From the NCBI GenBank assembly GCA_035315685.1, contig DATFXR010000708.1, positions 1 through 20,786 of the forward strand: a DNA stretch of 20,786 nt, in the 5' to 3' direction. Both the position numbers and the translations under genes were made by a program. A model generated the notes under the pieces. It was not told the origin of the DNA. It ran no database searches and worked only from the letters and a program-made list of their open reading frames with translations. This DNA comes from QHWK01 sp035315685 (lineage in GTDB: Bacteria > Acidobacteriota > Vicinamibacteria > Vicinamibacterales > CAVVIG01). Below are positions 1-7,271 of this stretch, piece after piece; position 1 is the stretch's first letter; each line of letters begins with the position of its first letter.

Positions 1-57
1 GCCCGCCTCGATGCCTCGTTCGCCGCGTTCTCGGACGCCACCCGGTCGCCACGCTGA
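1..57 (+). CDS. C-terminal tail of an upstream gene (partial)
   Basis: Frame 1 is open from the window edge to a TGA at 55-57 and reads ARLDASFAAFSDATRSPR. Third codon positions are mostly G or C, as in the neighbouring real genes. Only 18 residues are visible, so neither family nor function can be named. The fragment runs the same way as the hydrolase that follows, with 52 bp between its stop and that start. Confidence 0.4.
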   Translation, partial: ARLDASFAAFSDATRSPR

Positions 58-109
58 GCGCGAGTTTGGGACGGTCATGAAGTCGTCGATCTGTTGATGG
101 AGGGAAAAA

Positions 110-763
110 ATGACCGCCTCCGCATCAATCACCATTACGCCAGTCCTCGTTGCCGACCTGCTCGCCGAGGGCGAGCGGATGCCGGTTTATGTGCACGTGA
201 TCGACCATCCCGATGCGCGCGTGCTGGTCGACACCGGCATGACGGAGCTGCACCCGGCGGCGGCCGACCTCGATCCCCGCCTCCGGCCACTGAGCACGCA
301 GAACTTCGACCTCGCCGGCATCGACATCGTCGTCAACACACATCTGCACTTCGACCACTGCGGCGGCAACCACCTCTTCGCCGGCAGGCCGATCTATGTG
401 CAGCGTCGGGAGCTCGACGACGCGCGCAACGAGGACGACTACACCATTCGCGAGTGGGTCGAGGCGCCCGGCGTGCGGTACGTGCCGGTGGACGGCGAAC
501 TCGAGCTGCTTCCCGGCCTCCGGCTTGTCCCGGCGCCGGGCCACACACGCGGCATGCAGGTCGTCGTCGTCGACACTGGCGGGCGCCCGGTCGTCGTTGG
601 CGGCGACGTGGCGGTGTGGTTTGGCGAGCTCGACGAGCCGCATACCGAAGGCCAGGTGCGGGTACGCGCGCTCGACCCTGAGCTGGTCTGGCTCGCGCAC
701 GAGCACGAGCCGTGGCGACCCAGGCCCGTCGCTGACCAGACGTCTCAACCACATTCCGTGTAG
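110..763 (+). CDS. Metallo-beta-lactamase-fold hydrolase, N-acyl-homoserine-lactonase-like
   Basis: A 217-aa protein of the metallo-beta-lactamase fold. The zinc motif HLHFDH is at residues 78-83 (H78, H80, D82, H83), followed by H145 in GHTRG, D166 in GGDVAVW and a late His (H197) in AHEHEPW. This is the ligand order of dinuclear-zinc lactonases of the AiiA/AttM type, which open acyl-homoserine lactone rings. The LVDTG strand (39-43) is also typical. There is no signal peptide, so it is probably cytoplasmic. The start is fixed by GGAGGG at 99-104, five bases before the ATG. At 217 aa it is somewhat short for AHL lactonases (about 250 aa), so another lactone or thioester substrate is possible. 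The fold is near certain; the substrate is inference. Confidence 0.88.
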   Translation: MTASASITITPVLVADLLAEGERMPVYVHVIDHPDARVLVDTGMTELHPAAADLDPRLRPLSTQNFDLAGIDIVVNTHLHFDHCGGNHLFAGRPIYVQRRELDDARNEDDYTIREWVEAPGVRYVPVDGELELLPGLRLVPAPGHTRGMQVVVVDTGGRPVVVGGDVAVWFGELDEPHTEGQVRVRALDPELVWLAHEHEPWRPRPVADQTSQPHSV

Positions 764-780
764 GCGAAGATAAGGCGAAT

Positions 781-1077
781 ATGATACGCTCGGCTGCCGT
801 GGCGCTTCGGACCTGCACCTTCAGCTTCGCGTGTGCGTCCGGTCTCGATGTGACCGCCGAATCCGTTTACGCACGGGCTGCGCTTGGAGTGTCGGCTCTC
901 CGGAAGAACGGCTGGGCCGACGCCGTTGCGTTGGGAACCGAAGTTGAGATTCAAATCAGAGAACCGCCCGCGTGTCACCGCATCACCGTGCACCAGATTG
1001 ATCGGTGGTGCGATTGGCTTGCGACCAGCCCCGACGAGATGCTGAAGAAGCGCACACTGAAGCAGCTATTGAGCTGA
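781..1077 (+). CDS. Hypothetical protein, 98 aa
   Basis: A small ORF starting at ATG 781 with AAGG at 772-775, ending 30 bp before the DnaQ/GIY-YIG gene and in the same direction. I do not recognise the family. The second half looks most protein-like: VALGTEVEIQIREPP suggests a beta strand, and the C-terminal part (DRWCDWLATSPDEMLKKRTL) looks like two amphipathic helices. No signal peptide or membrane segment is visible. Its position suggests co-transcription with the two DNA-repair genes that follow, but nothing in the sequence gives it a function. The N-terminal 40 residues are less convincing, and a later start cannot be excluded. Confidence 0.5.
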   Translation: MIRSAAVALRTCTFSFACASGLDVTAESVYARAALGVSALRKNGWADAVALGTEVEIQIREPPACHRITVHQIDRWCDWLATSPDEMLKKRTLKQLLS

Positions 1078-1107
1078 CCGCCGTCTGAGGTCTCGTCGGA
1101 GCGAAGG

Positions 1108-2757
1108 GTGATGTCCACTGTTTCAGAGTCGCTCTCGCAGCTCGAAGTGCTGGTCGTCGATTGCCAGGCCACCGCCGCAGCGCCGCACGGACATCTCCTC
1201 GAAATGGGGTGGGCGCTCGCCGGCACGACCACAACGCGTGCGGAGGCCAGGCTCATCGCGCTTCCAGACGGCGAGCACATTCCAGCCGCCGTGATGCGCC
1301 TGACGGGCATTTCTGAACGGATGTCAGAGGACGGCGTCGATGCACACGTGGCCTGGCGGGAGCTGTCCAACGACGCCGCCGCACTCGCCCGTCAACCGGC
1401 GCCAACGGCCATTCACTTCGCTCGATTCGAGCAGCCGTTTCTCCGCGCGTTGGCCGGCGGGGCGCTTCCCCTCGACATCGTTTGCACGCATGACATTGCC
1501 CGGCGCCTCTTACCCGACTTGCCGCGCTGTGGCGTGCGTGCCCTCAGCGGGTACTTCGGTCGCGGGATCGGCGCTCTGCGTCGCAGTGCCGATCACGTCG
1601 AGGCCACCGCCTTCGTCTGGCGAGAGCTGGTGCGCCTGCTTCGCGACGAAGGCATTTCCACCTGGAGCGCGCTTCAGGAATGGCTCGCCGACAATCGCGC
1701 TCCGAGGCAGCGCCGGCGGCGCGTGTGGCCGATGCCGCGGAATGTGCGGCTCGCATTGCCGGATGCGCCGGGCGTCTATCGCATGCTTCGGACGAGTGGC
1801 GACGTCTTGTACGTCGGGAAGGCCGCCTCGCTCCGCCATCGCGTCAACAGCTACTTTCGGAAGCAGACAGGCGTGCCCGAGCGGACGCTCGAGATGCTGT
1901 CGCAGGCGCGTGGGATCTCGTTCGATGTCACGCCAAGCGCCCTCGAGGCGGCTCTCATCGAGCCTGACGACATCAAGCAGCATCGACCGCCGTACAACGT
2001 CGCGCTCACCATCGAGAACCGCGCGTTATGGTTCGCGCCACCGAATCTCACCGCGCGCAGCGCGCACCCGTCGTCCCAGTGTCCGCTCGGACCGTTTCCT
2101 TCGGCCGGAATGCTCGATGCATTTGGGGCGCTCGCCGCCGCGGAGAGTCGCGCGCTCGGCTCCAGTCGCTGGCGTCCCGACCCGGTCACGTTCGAAGCAG
2201 GTTACGCGAGGCTCTTCGCGGCGCACCCTGAGCTTTCGCGCCAGGACCTCAGCGCGCACGACAGATTGCTGCGGCTCGGAACGCGCCTATGGAGAGAAGG
2301 TCGGCGAGACCGCGATGTTGATGAAGACGACCCCAACGAAGCCGGGCGTGGATTCACGGTATGGACTCCGGAGGTCGTGTACGTGTCGCTCGAGTGGCTG
2401 GCGTTGCGGGCAGCGCTCGCCCGACGCCGCGCGATCTGGTTGACGCGGCTGTTCGATTCGACCGCGGTGTGGCGCGAGCCCGGCGAGAGCGGTGCGCGGC
2501 TCATCGTGATCGAGAACGGCGAGATAGCGTTGAGCGCGGCAGTGGACGCCAGCGCACCGCCACCGATTCCGCCGGGTTATCGCCGTCAAACCGCCGCACG
2601 TCGTGAAGCCTTCACCCTCGCCTCCTTCGATCGCTTGCGGGTATTAACGACGGAGCTGAAGCGCTTGATTACATCTGGCGCTCCAGTGGCGCTGCGCCTG
2701 GGAGTCGGACCGGCACTCGACGAGTCGAGACTCGCCTCTGCGCTGTGGTGGGTGTAG
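1108..2757 (+). CDS. DnaQ-like exonuclease domain fused to UvrC/Cho-type GIY-YIG endonuclease domain
   Basis: A 549-aa two-domain protein. Residues ~12-180 have the DEDDh exonuclease layout (start VLVVDCQAT; middle HFARFEQPFL at 103-112; end SADHVEATAFVW). Residues ~215-300 are a GIY-YIG nuclease of the UvrC N-terminal type: GVY (222-224), YVGKA (235-239), RHRVNSYF with R245, and E285 to N297 in IEPDDIKQHRPPYN. Spacing matches the UvrC catalytic set Y-Y-R-E-N, so this site looks intact. The exonuclease site does not: the DxE motif reads D18-C-Q20 and the final His/Asp motif is altered. The C-terminal ~250 residues are unrecognised. Similar fusions occur in actinobacteria, and Cho acts in nucleotide excision repair. 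GTG 1108 and ATG 1111 are both possible starts; GGAG at 1098-1101 serves either. The next gene is dinB. Confidence 0.85.
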   Translation: MMSTVSESLSQLEVLVVDCQATAAAPHGHLLEMGWALAGTTTTRAEARLIALPDGEHIPAAVMRLTGISERMSEDGVDAHVAWRELSNDAAALARQPAPTAIHFARFEQPFLRALAGGALPLDIVCTHDIARRLLPDLPRCGVRALSGYFGRGIGALRRSADHVEATAFVWRELVRLLRDEGISTWSALQEWLADNRAPRQRRRRVWPMPRNVRLALPDAPGVYRMLRTSGDVLYVGKAASLRHRVNSYFRKQTGVPERTLEMLSQARGISFDVTPSALEAALIEPDDIKQHRPPYNVALTIENRALWFAPPNLTARSAHPSSQCPLGPFPSAGMLDAFGALAAAESRALGSSRWRPDPVTFEAGYARLFAAHPELSRQDLSAHDRLLRLGTRLWREGRRDRDVDEDDPNEAGRGFTVWTPEVVYVSLEWLALRAALARRRAIWLTRLFDSTAVWREPGESGARLIVIENGEIALSAAVDASAPPPIPPGYRRQTAARREAFTLASFDRLRVLTTELKRLITSGAPVALRLGVGPALDESRLASALWWV

Positions 2758-2885
2758 CGCGTGGCTCCCAGATGAACGACCGACGGACCGACAGGCTCTC
2801 CGCGGTCGACGTGTGGGCATACATCCAGAGCGACGGCATCCGTAACATCATCACGCAGCGAGGTCCAAGGCGAAGAGTCAACGAG

Positions 2886-4130
2886 ATGGGTTCCACAGCC
2901 ACCATTCTCCACGCGGACCTGGACGCCTTTTATGCGTCGGTCGAGCAGCTGCTTGACCCTCGCCTGCGCGGCAAGCCGATTGCGGTCGGCGGCGGCGTCG
3001 TGCTCGCGGCTTCGTATGAAGCGCGAGCCTTCGGCGTACGAAGCGGCATGCCTGGACGGCGCGCGCGGCAACTCTGTCCCGACCTCGTGTTTGTCGCCGG
3101 ACATTTCGACGAATATCAACGGCTCGGCGATGCCGCCATCGCGGTCCTGAGCGATTTCACGCCTTCGATCGAGCGCATCTCCATCGACGAGGCATTCGCC
3201 GACGTGGCAGGGTGCACGCATCTCTTCGGTTCGCCGGCGGAGATCGCAAGGGCGGTTCGGGGTCGCGTGCGCGCCGAGCTGGGCCTGCCGCTGTCAATCG
3301 GCGTGGCGCGTACCAAGCACCTGGCGAAGATCGCATCGCAGGTCGCCAAGCCGGATGGATTGGTCGTCGTCGATCCAGAAACTGAACTCGAGTTCCTTCA
3401 CGAGCTGCCCGTCGGATTGATGTGGGGCGTCGGCCCCGCCACCGAGGCGCGGCTTGCCAAAATCGGCGTCACTACCATCGGTCAATTGGCTCAGAGCTCT
3501 CCTCAATCGGTGGAGCGATTGCTTGGGCACGCCGCGGGAAGAAAGTTGACGGCACTCGCGTGGAACCGCGACCCGCGGCAAATCCAGACGCGCCGGCGCG
3601 CGCGCTCTGCCGGCGCACAATCGGCGCTCGGACGACGGCCTGCGATCGAGCGCGTCTTCAAGCCGACGCTCCATCATCTCGCCGACCGCATCGGCGCGCG
3701 GCTCCGCGCCAAATCGCTGACCGGCCGCACGATCACGGTCCGCGTGCGCTTCGCCGATTTGCGCTCGGTCACGCGCTCGCTCACGCTGTCAGCACCGATT
3801 TCTGCAACGAGGGCTCTCGCTGAGACTGCCGAGGACCTGGTGCGCGGCGTCCTTGCGGACCACCGCGACGAGACGACGATCTCGCTGCTGGCGATCGCCG
3901 TCTCGAATCTCGAAGCGCATGCAATCGTCCAACTGGAGCTGCCGCTCGGGCTTGCCGATGAAGGACGCCGTCCGGGCACGAAGAAAGGCGTGGCTCGATC
4001 GCGCGCGGACGGCGCCATCGATGCGATCCGCAAGCGCTTCGGACGAGAAGCGGTGGATTATGGGTCAGCATCGCGGGTTGGGCGCTCTGTCCCTGACGAG
4101 TTCCGACGCCTTGCTGAAAGGGAGCTGTGA
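2886..4130 (+). CDS. dinB: DNA polymerase IV (Y-family translesion polymerase)
   Basis: A 414-aa Y-family polymerase. The first catalytic carboxylate is D11 in HADLDAFYASVEQ, and the second pair is D101-E102 in ISIDEAF. SIGVARTKHLAKIASQ and the KPDGLVVV segment of the palm are clear. The helix-hairpin-helix region (MWGVGPATEARLAKIG) and the little-finger domain follow. Near the C-terminus, QLELPLGL resembles a beta-clamp-binding motif; pol IV normally uses one to reach stalled forks. The ATG at 2886 is chosen because family proteins begin just before the ILHADLDAFYAS block. An in-frame GTG at 2745 or ATG at 2772 would add 38-47 residues not expected in the family. Co-direction with the GIY-YIG gene suggests one damage-tolerance unit. 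I found no convincing LexA box. Confidence 0.95.
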   Translation: MGSTATILHADLDAFYASVEQLLDPRLRGKPIAVGGGVVLAASYEARAFGVRSGMPGRRARQLCPDLVFVAGHFDEYQRLGDAAIAVLSDFTPSIERISIDEAFADVAGCTHLFGSPAEIARAVRGRVRAELGLPLSIGVARTKHLAKIASQVAKPDGLVVVDPETELEFLHELPVGLMWGVGPATEARLAKIGVTTIGQLAQSSPQSVERLLGHAAGRKLTALAWNRDPRQIQTRRRARSAGAQSALGRRPAIERVFKPTLHHLADRIGARLRAKSLTGRTITVRVRFADLRSVTRSLTLSAPISATRALAETAEDLVRGVLADHRDETTISLLAIAVSNLEAHAIVQLELPLGLADEGRRPGTKKGVARSRADGAIDAIRKRFGREAVDYGSASRVGRSVPDEFRRLAEREL

Positions 4131-4201
4131 ACATCGCAGCGCCCGCTGCAGGTCGAGACGTCCGATGGTCGGCGTTGGTGCAACAGGGCGAGACCGCGTA
4201 G

Positions 4202-4471
4202 ATGCTGCGGCGAGGTGGAATAACCAATCGCGCGACGCCAGGTCTTCCCCCGCGGCCGCTGGGTGCGCTCGCCCGGAGCGGGCTGACGTTTGCCGAGCTG
4301 TCCGCGCTCTATTTCAGCCGCGTGCTGATCGAGTGCTTTGCGGGCACGCACCTGCTGGCGGATCGACAAGGCGCGCTCGACAAGTTCGAGGCGGCGCTGA
4401 CGCCGGCGATGAAACGGTTTCTGGATCGGCCGCCGCGGGTGATCGGCGCGAAGCCCGAGTTTCTCTCCTGA
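4202..4471 (+). CDS. Small hypothetical protein, 89 aa
   Basis: An ORF from ATG 4202 to TGA 4469-4471. Codons from about 4260 on have strong G/C third positions and varied second positions, a coding signature, and the peptide (GLTFAELSALYFSRVL, then ALTPAMKRFLDRPP) looks like a soluble helical protein. I do not recognise it. It overlaps the minus-strand RES remnant by only about a dozen bases, so it is not simply the complement of the recognisable RES part. The first 20 residues look non-coding and no good ribosome site precedes the ATG. It may be the 3' fragment of a larger lost gene. Confidence is limited. Confidence 0.35.
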   Translation: MLRRGGITNRATPGLPPRPLGALARSGLTFAELSALYFSRVLIECFAGTHLLADRQGALDKFEAALTPAMKRFLDRPPRVIGAKPEFLS

Positions 4472-4740
4472 GGAATCACCGCCGACGGTACAGACAGAAC
4501 GGCGGTGCGCCCCTGCGTCAGCCAGCGCTCGCCGATACGGACGAGGTCTGTTGGCGGCGGGTAGGTGCGCCAGTCCGGCGGCAGGCCAGTTGTCGAGACC
4601 ACGTCGATCTCGACAGTCGAGCCGAGATCGACGGACATTGCAACTATCTTCGACGTGGCGCGCACCCACGTCGGTGTCCAGAAGGTGAATGGGACTTTCA
4701 CCTCCCAGTGCTCGATTGGGTCGACGCAGCCACGTGGCCG
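4459..4740 (-). pseudogene. RES-domain toxin remnant (C-terminal half)
   Basis: The minus strand reads EHWEVKVPF from ~4713, then LPPDWRTYPPP, IGERWLTQGRTAVL and VPSAVIPQERN (ending ~4459). This follows the C-terminal half of RES-domain proteins: LPxDWRxYPxP, then a G..WL..G...VLxVPSAVxPxExN block holding the conserved Ser. Many RES proteins are NAD+-degrading toxins paired with a Xre-type antitoxin. Here the N-terminal half with the conserved Arg and Glu is absent: upstream sequence in the same frame (AKRRRPRGCVD) is unlike the family. The usual NPxHPDF tail is also not in frame after the Asn. No antitoxin gene adjoins; the neighbour is the cytochrome/toroid gene, ending at 4781. I read it as a dead fragment. 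Confidence 0.6.
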
Positions 4741-4780
4741 CCTTCGCTTCGCGACCGAGGACGGCGAATGGCTCCCGAGA

Positions 4781-5896
4781 TCACCGTCCAAAGGTCAGTG
4801 ACAGAACCGCCATCGCCGTTGCCGCGTCGCTCATGAACTTCGCCGGCTCAGTCTTCGGGTCGCGCTGCTTGTTGGGCGACGTCGCCGTCCACTGACCTGT
4901 GGCCGGATCCTGGTGGTGCCGCAACCACTCGAGGCCATTGCGCAGGTGGGCATCGCCCGGCGGAATCCCGCCGCTCTGCAGCGCGAGCGTCGCCAACCCG
5001 GTCGCGTAGCCGTCGCTGCCCGTGTCGATGGTCGATCCGTCCTGGCGTTTGTACGATCCGATCGTGGCCGTGGACCATCCTCCATCTGCGATCTGCATCG
5101 CGAAGGCCTGATCGACGAGTGCGGCTCGCTGCTCCGCCGTGATCAGGCCGGGCATTTTTCCAGAGGCCCACAGCGCCATCAGTTTGTTCAGCGCAGACTG
5201 CTTCTCGAACTCTCGCTGGAAGTAGCCGCGGAGGTTCTTGAGGTTCTCCTGAATCTCGGAACCAGAAGCGTAGCCTTCCGGCGCAGTGCCGACCGCAAGC
5301 GCCGCCATCGAGGCGCCGAAGTACGCCGAGTTCGGGGACTCCCACGGCTCGTAGCCGAAGTTGAGCCAGGTCCAGGCGCCGTTCTGCGGGCCGGTCTTCA
5401 TCTGCAGCGCCCACATGTTCGCCAGCGCCGTCTTCGAGTCCGCGCTCAGATGGCCGGAGTGTTGATCGCGCGTCGTGAGCACCAGCGCGTTCATGACGGA
5501 TTCGATCGCGCGCGACTCACTCGTTTTCGGAATCCCTCTCGTCTGATCGGGATAGAAGGGCTCCATTTCGCGATAGCCCCTGGCGCGGGTCAGCAGGTTC
5601 TCGAAAATCTTCGCCTCGGCGGTCCCTGGTGCACTCTCACCGAGCAGTTCGCGGAGCGCCGGTCGCGCGATCGCGTACGGAAGCGTCGTGTGGCAGGAGA
5701 TGCAGAACGTCCCGTGGTCCCGGGCCGCGTTGGGCCATGTCGCCCAGAACGCCGCGCGACCGTCGAGATACGCAGCGGCCGCCTGCGGACTCCAGCCGAG
5801 CGAGTCTTTCGCGTCGGTGCCACGAAGGGCCACACCGAGCACGCCGCACGTCACCAACACCGCCAAACACGTTGCCAGACGCCTATTCAACTTCAT
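4781..5896 (-). CDS. Secreted haem-c-motif protein with prenyltransferase/squalene-cyclase-like toroid
   Basis: A 371-aa protein. Residues 1-26 are a signal peptide (MKLNRRLATCLAVLVTCGVL). A single haem-c attachment motif, C65-I-S-C68-H69, lies in a short segment with conserved aromatic residues on both sides. The remaining ~280 residues show spaced repeats rich in G, W and aliphatic helices: NGAWTWLNFGYEPW, DGGWSTATIG, DGYATGLATLALQ and TGQWTATSPN. This is the pattern of the alpha/alpha toroid of squalene-hopene cyclases and prenyltransferases. I see no DxDD protonation motif, so a cyclase reaction is unlikely. A periplasmic electron-transfer or binding role is inference. It stands alone on the minus strand between two decayed fragments. 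Only AAGG, close to the ATG, could serve as a ribosome site. Confidence 0.82.
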   Translation of the reverse strand: MKLNRRLATCLAVLVTCGVLGVALRGTDAKDSLGWSPQAAAAYLDGRAAFWATWPNAARDHGTFCISCHTTLPYAIARPALRELLGESAPGTAEAKIFENLLTRARGYREMEPFYPDQTRGIPKTSESRAIESVMNALVLTTRDQHSGHLSADSKTALANMWALQMKTGPQNGAWTWLNFGYEPWESPNSAYFGASMAALAVGTAPEGYASGSEIQENLKNLRGYFQREFEKQSALNKLMALWASGKMPGLITAEQRAALVDQAFAMQIADGGWSTATIGSYKRQDGSTIDTGSDGYATGLATLALQSGGIPPGDAHLRNGLEWLRHHQDPATGQWTATSPNKQRDPKTEPAKFMSDAATAMAVLSLTFGR

Positions 5897-6555
5897 GGCC
5901 TTGGAGGATATGAGATCATCGCTGCGCGTTCAAGCGACCATCGTAAACGAGGTTTTCAGTCGGGATCCCCTCTCGCGATGGCAGCTGCGTTTCATTTCAG
6001 CGTTCAGGACTCGCGCTGTTGGCGCACGGCACCAGTCGTCCCGTTCGTCGACAAGTTCATGGCTCGTTTCAGCGAAGAGTGCTCCCTGGCTCTTCCATCG
6101 AACGAGCGGCCGACTCGACCGCCTACATCGGATCAACGAACCTGGCGCACTCGGCAATGGTCACCGGGCTCGAGTGGAACGTCCGAGTCTCCGAGCCTGC
6201 ATCACGAGCCGATCCCGGAGCGGATCTACGAGAGTTCGGAGGTCCGGCTCCGAACACACCGACCGTCGATGCGGCAATCAGCGCGCACCGCGCCGTGCGC
6301 GCGCAGCCGGTTGCCTTGGCGTATTCGCATCGAACCGCCTCCACGAAGACTGTCAGCGAATGAACGTCGTTGAAAACACGACGGATTCCCGTCGTTATCG
6401 CACCCGTGTCGACCAGTTCCGAACGGCGCGCGCAGACTCAGCTCGCTGGCCTGCGCTTTGCGTACGGTTCGACGCCGAGCAATTCCGGCTGAAGCTTGCG
6501 CCGCCGGGACTCCTCTCGAGTCCCGCCGCTGCCCACTAATGAACGGAGGGCTGAT
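5897..6555. other. Gene-poor stretch with a decayed PLD gene
   Basis: 659 bp without an intact gene between the cytochrome/toroid gene and the small secreted protein. It holds the PLD-family fragment listed separately. GGAGG at 5903-5907 stands before an ATG at 5910 whose frame is that of the first PLD piece, so 5910 may be a relic start, although the peptide before 6069 is not recognisable. The rest, 6200-6540, has open frames on both strands with Arg/Ser/Pro-rich translations typical of non-coding high-GC DNA. A 59-codon frame from 6360 to 6539 cannot be supported. The promoter of the gene at 6556 probably lies at the right end. Confidence 0.6.
6069..6198 (+). pseudogene. Phospholipase-D-like (PLD) domain remnant, frameshifted
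   Basis: Two pieces of one conserved motif lie in adjacent frames. 6069-6110 reads SAKSAPWLFHRTSG; 6112-6198 then reads DSTAYIGSTNLAHSAMV followed by TGLEWNVRVSEP. Joined, they match the pattern HAKxWLFHRxSGFxTAYxGSSNLxxSAxxxGLEWNxxxS of PLD-superfamily domains found with DEAD/DEAH helicases. The indel falls where a Phe codon is expected, after HRTSG. The catalytic His of HxK is Ser here, and two residues are inserted before WLFHR. Nothing recognisable flanks it and no helicase is nearby. A frameshift plus loss of the catalytic His argues for a dead gene rather than a sequencing error alone. Confidence 0.65.
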
Positions 6556-7068
6556 ATGCACCGCTCAACAACCGTCCTTCTGTGCGTCGGTCTGGCGGTC
6601 ATCGGCCTCGCCACGAAGAGGGCGACCGCTCAGCTCATGCCCAAGACGCAGGTCGCCAGCCTGATCGCGCGGGTTGAAAACGGCGTCGATGAGTTCAGAA
6701 ATTATCTGGAGAAACGTGGAGAAAACGCGCGCGATGCCAACTCCGCCGCGCAATCGTCTGGCCGCCGTAAGGGCCAGGGCGCCACTGAGAATCAGAAGGC
6801 GAAGGCCAGCAACAAGAAAGACGCTTTGGACGACGCGCTCGGTGATTTGAACCGGTCGACGAACCGTTTGCGGAGAAAGTTCGACGCCACCGACAAATGG
6901 ATCGAAACAAAAGGCCAGGTGGAGAGCGTCGTCGAGGATGGGCGGAAGATCAACCAGGTGGTGGCGCGCGGCAACTATGGCGCCGAGGCGGCAAAACTGT
7001 GGGCGGCGCTCCGAACGGGCATCAACGATCTGGCGCGTGCCTATGGCGTGCAGCCGCTGGCGATCTGA
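6556..7068 (+). CDS. Small secreted protein, predicted helical, unknown function
   Basis: A 170-aa protein. The ATG at 6556 is set by GGAGGG at 6545-6550 with five-base spacing. Residues 1-25 form a signal peptide (MHRSTTVLLCVGLAVIGLAT) with a likely cleavage after ATA. The mature part is charged, low in aromatics and probably all helical: VASLIARVENGVDEFRNYL, a polar Gln/Lys/Ala-rich stretch at ~65-95 (RRKGQGATENQKAKASNKKD), then LGDLNRSTNRLRRKFD and LWAALRTGINDLARAYGV. There is no cysteine after the signal region and no membrane anchor, so it should be a soluble periplasmic or exported protein, perhaps coiled-coil. I do not recognise the family. It stands alone, with about 200 bp to the convergent regulator. 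Confidence 0.8.
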   Translation: MHRSTTVLLCVGLAVIGLATKRATAQLMPKTQVASLIARVENGVDEFRNYLEKRGENARDANSAAQSSGRRKGQGATENQKAKASNKKDALDDALGDLNRSTNRLRRKFDATDKWIETKGQVESVVEDGRKINQVVARGNYGAEAAKLWAALRTGINDLARAYGVQPLAI

Positions 7069-7271
7069 GGCGCGACTGCCGCACCTCGCGCTCGCAGCCT
7101 CGCGATGGAACACGCCGAGCAGCGACCGTAGTCGCACTTCTGTCAAAGTCGCCTACGAACGTGCCGCGTGAACGTCATACTCCTCGGTCAGGACAGCTGA
7201 ATGACACCGCGGGAATTCCAGCGCCGTGTGTTGGTTCCACCCCGGTTGATATCAGCGACCTCGCCTGCGTG

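Noticed and set aside
2745..2885. In-frame N-terminal extension of DNA polymerase IV
   Set aside because: Family members begin just before the ILHADLDAFYAS block. The extension has no recognisable features, so the start at 2886 was used.
1078..2885. SOS/LexA-type operators near the repair genes
   Set aside because: I looked for spaced palindromes of known LexA types and found none that was convincing by eye.
4913..6373. 486-codon plus-strand open frame
   Set aside because: It is antisense to the cytochrome/toroid gene, with an Arg-rich translation and no domains. High-GC DNA gives long antisense frames.
5910..6539. Open frame with an excellent ribosome site (GGAGG 5903-5907)
   Set aside because: Apart from the PLD fragment, which shifts frame, the translation is Arg/Ser-rich and unlike a protein. 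I treat it as a relic, not an intact gene.
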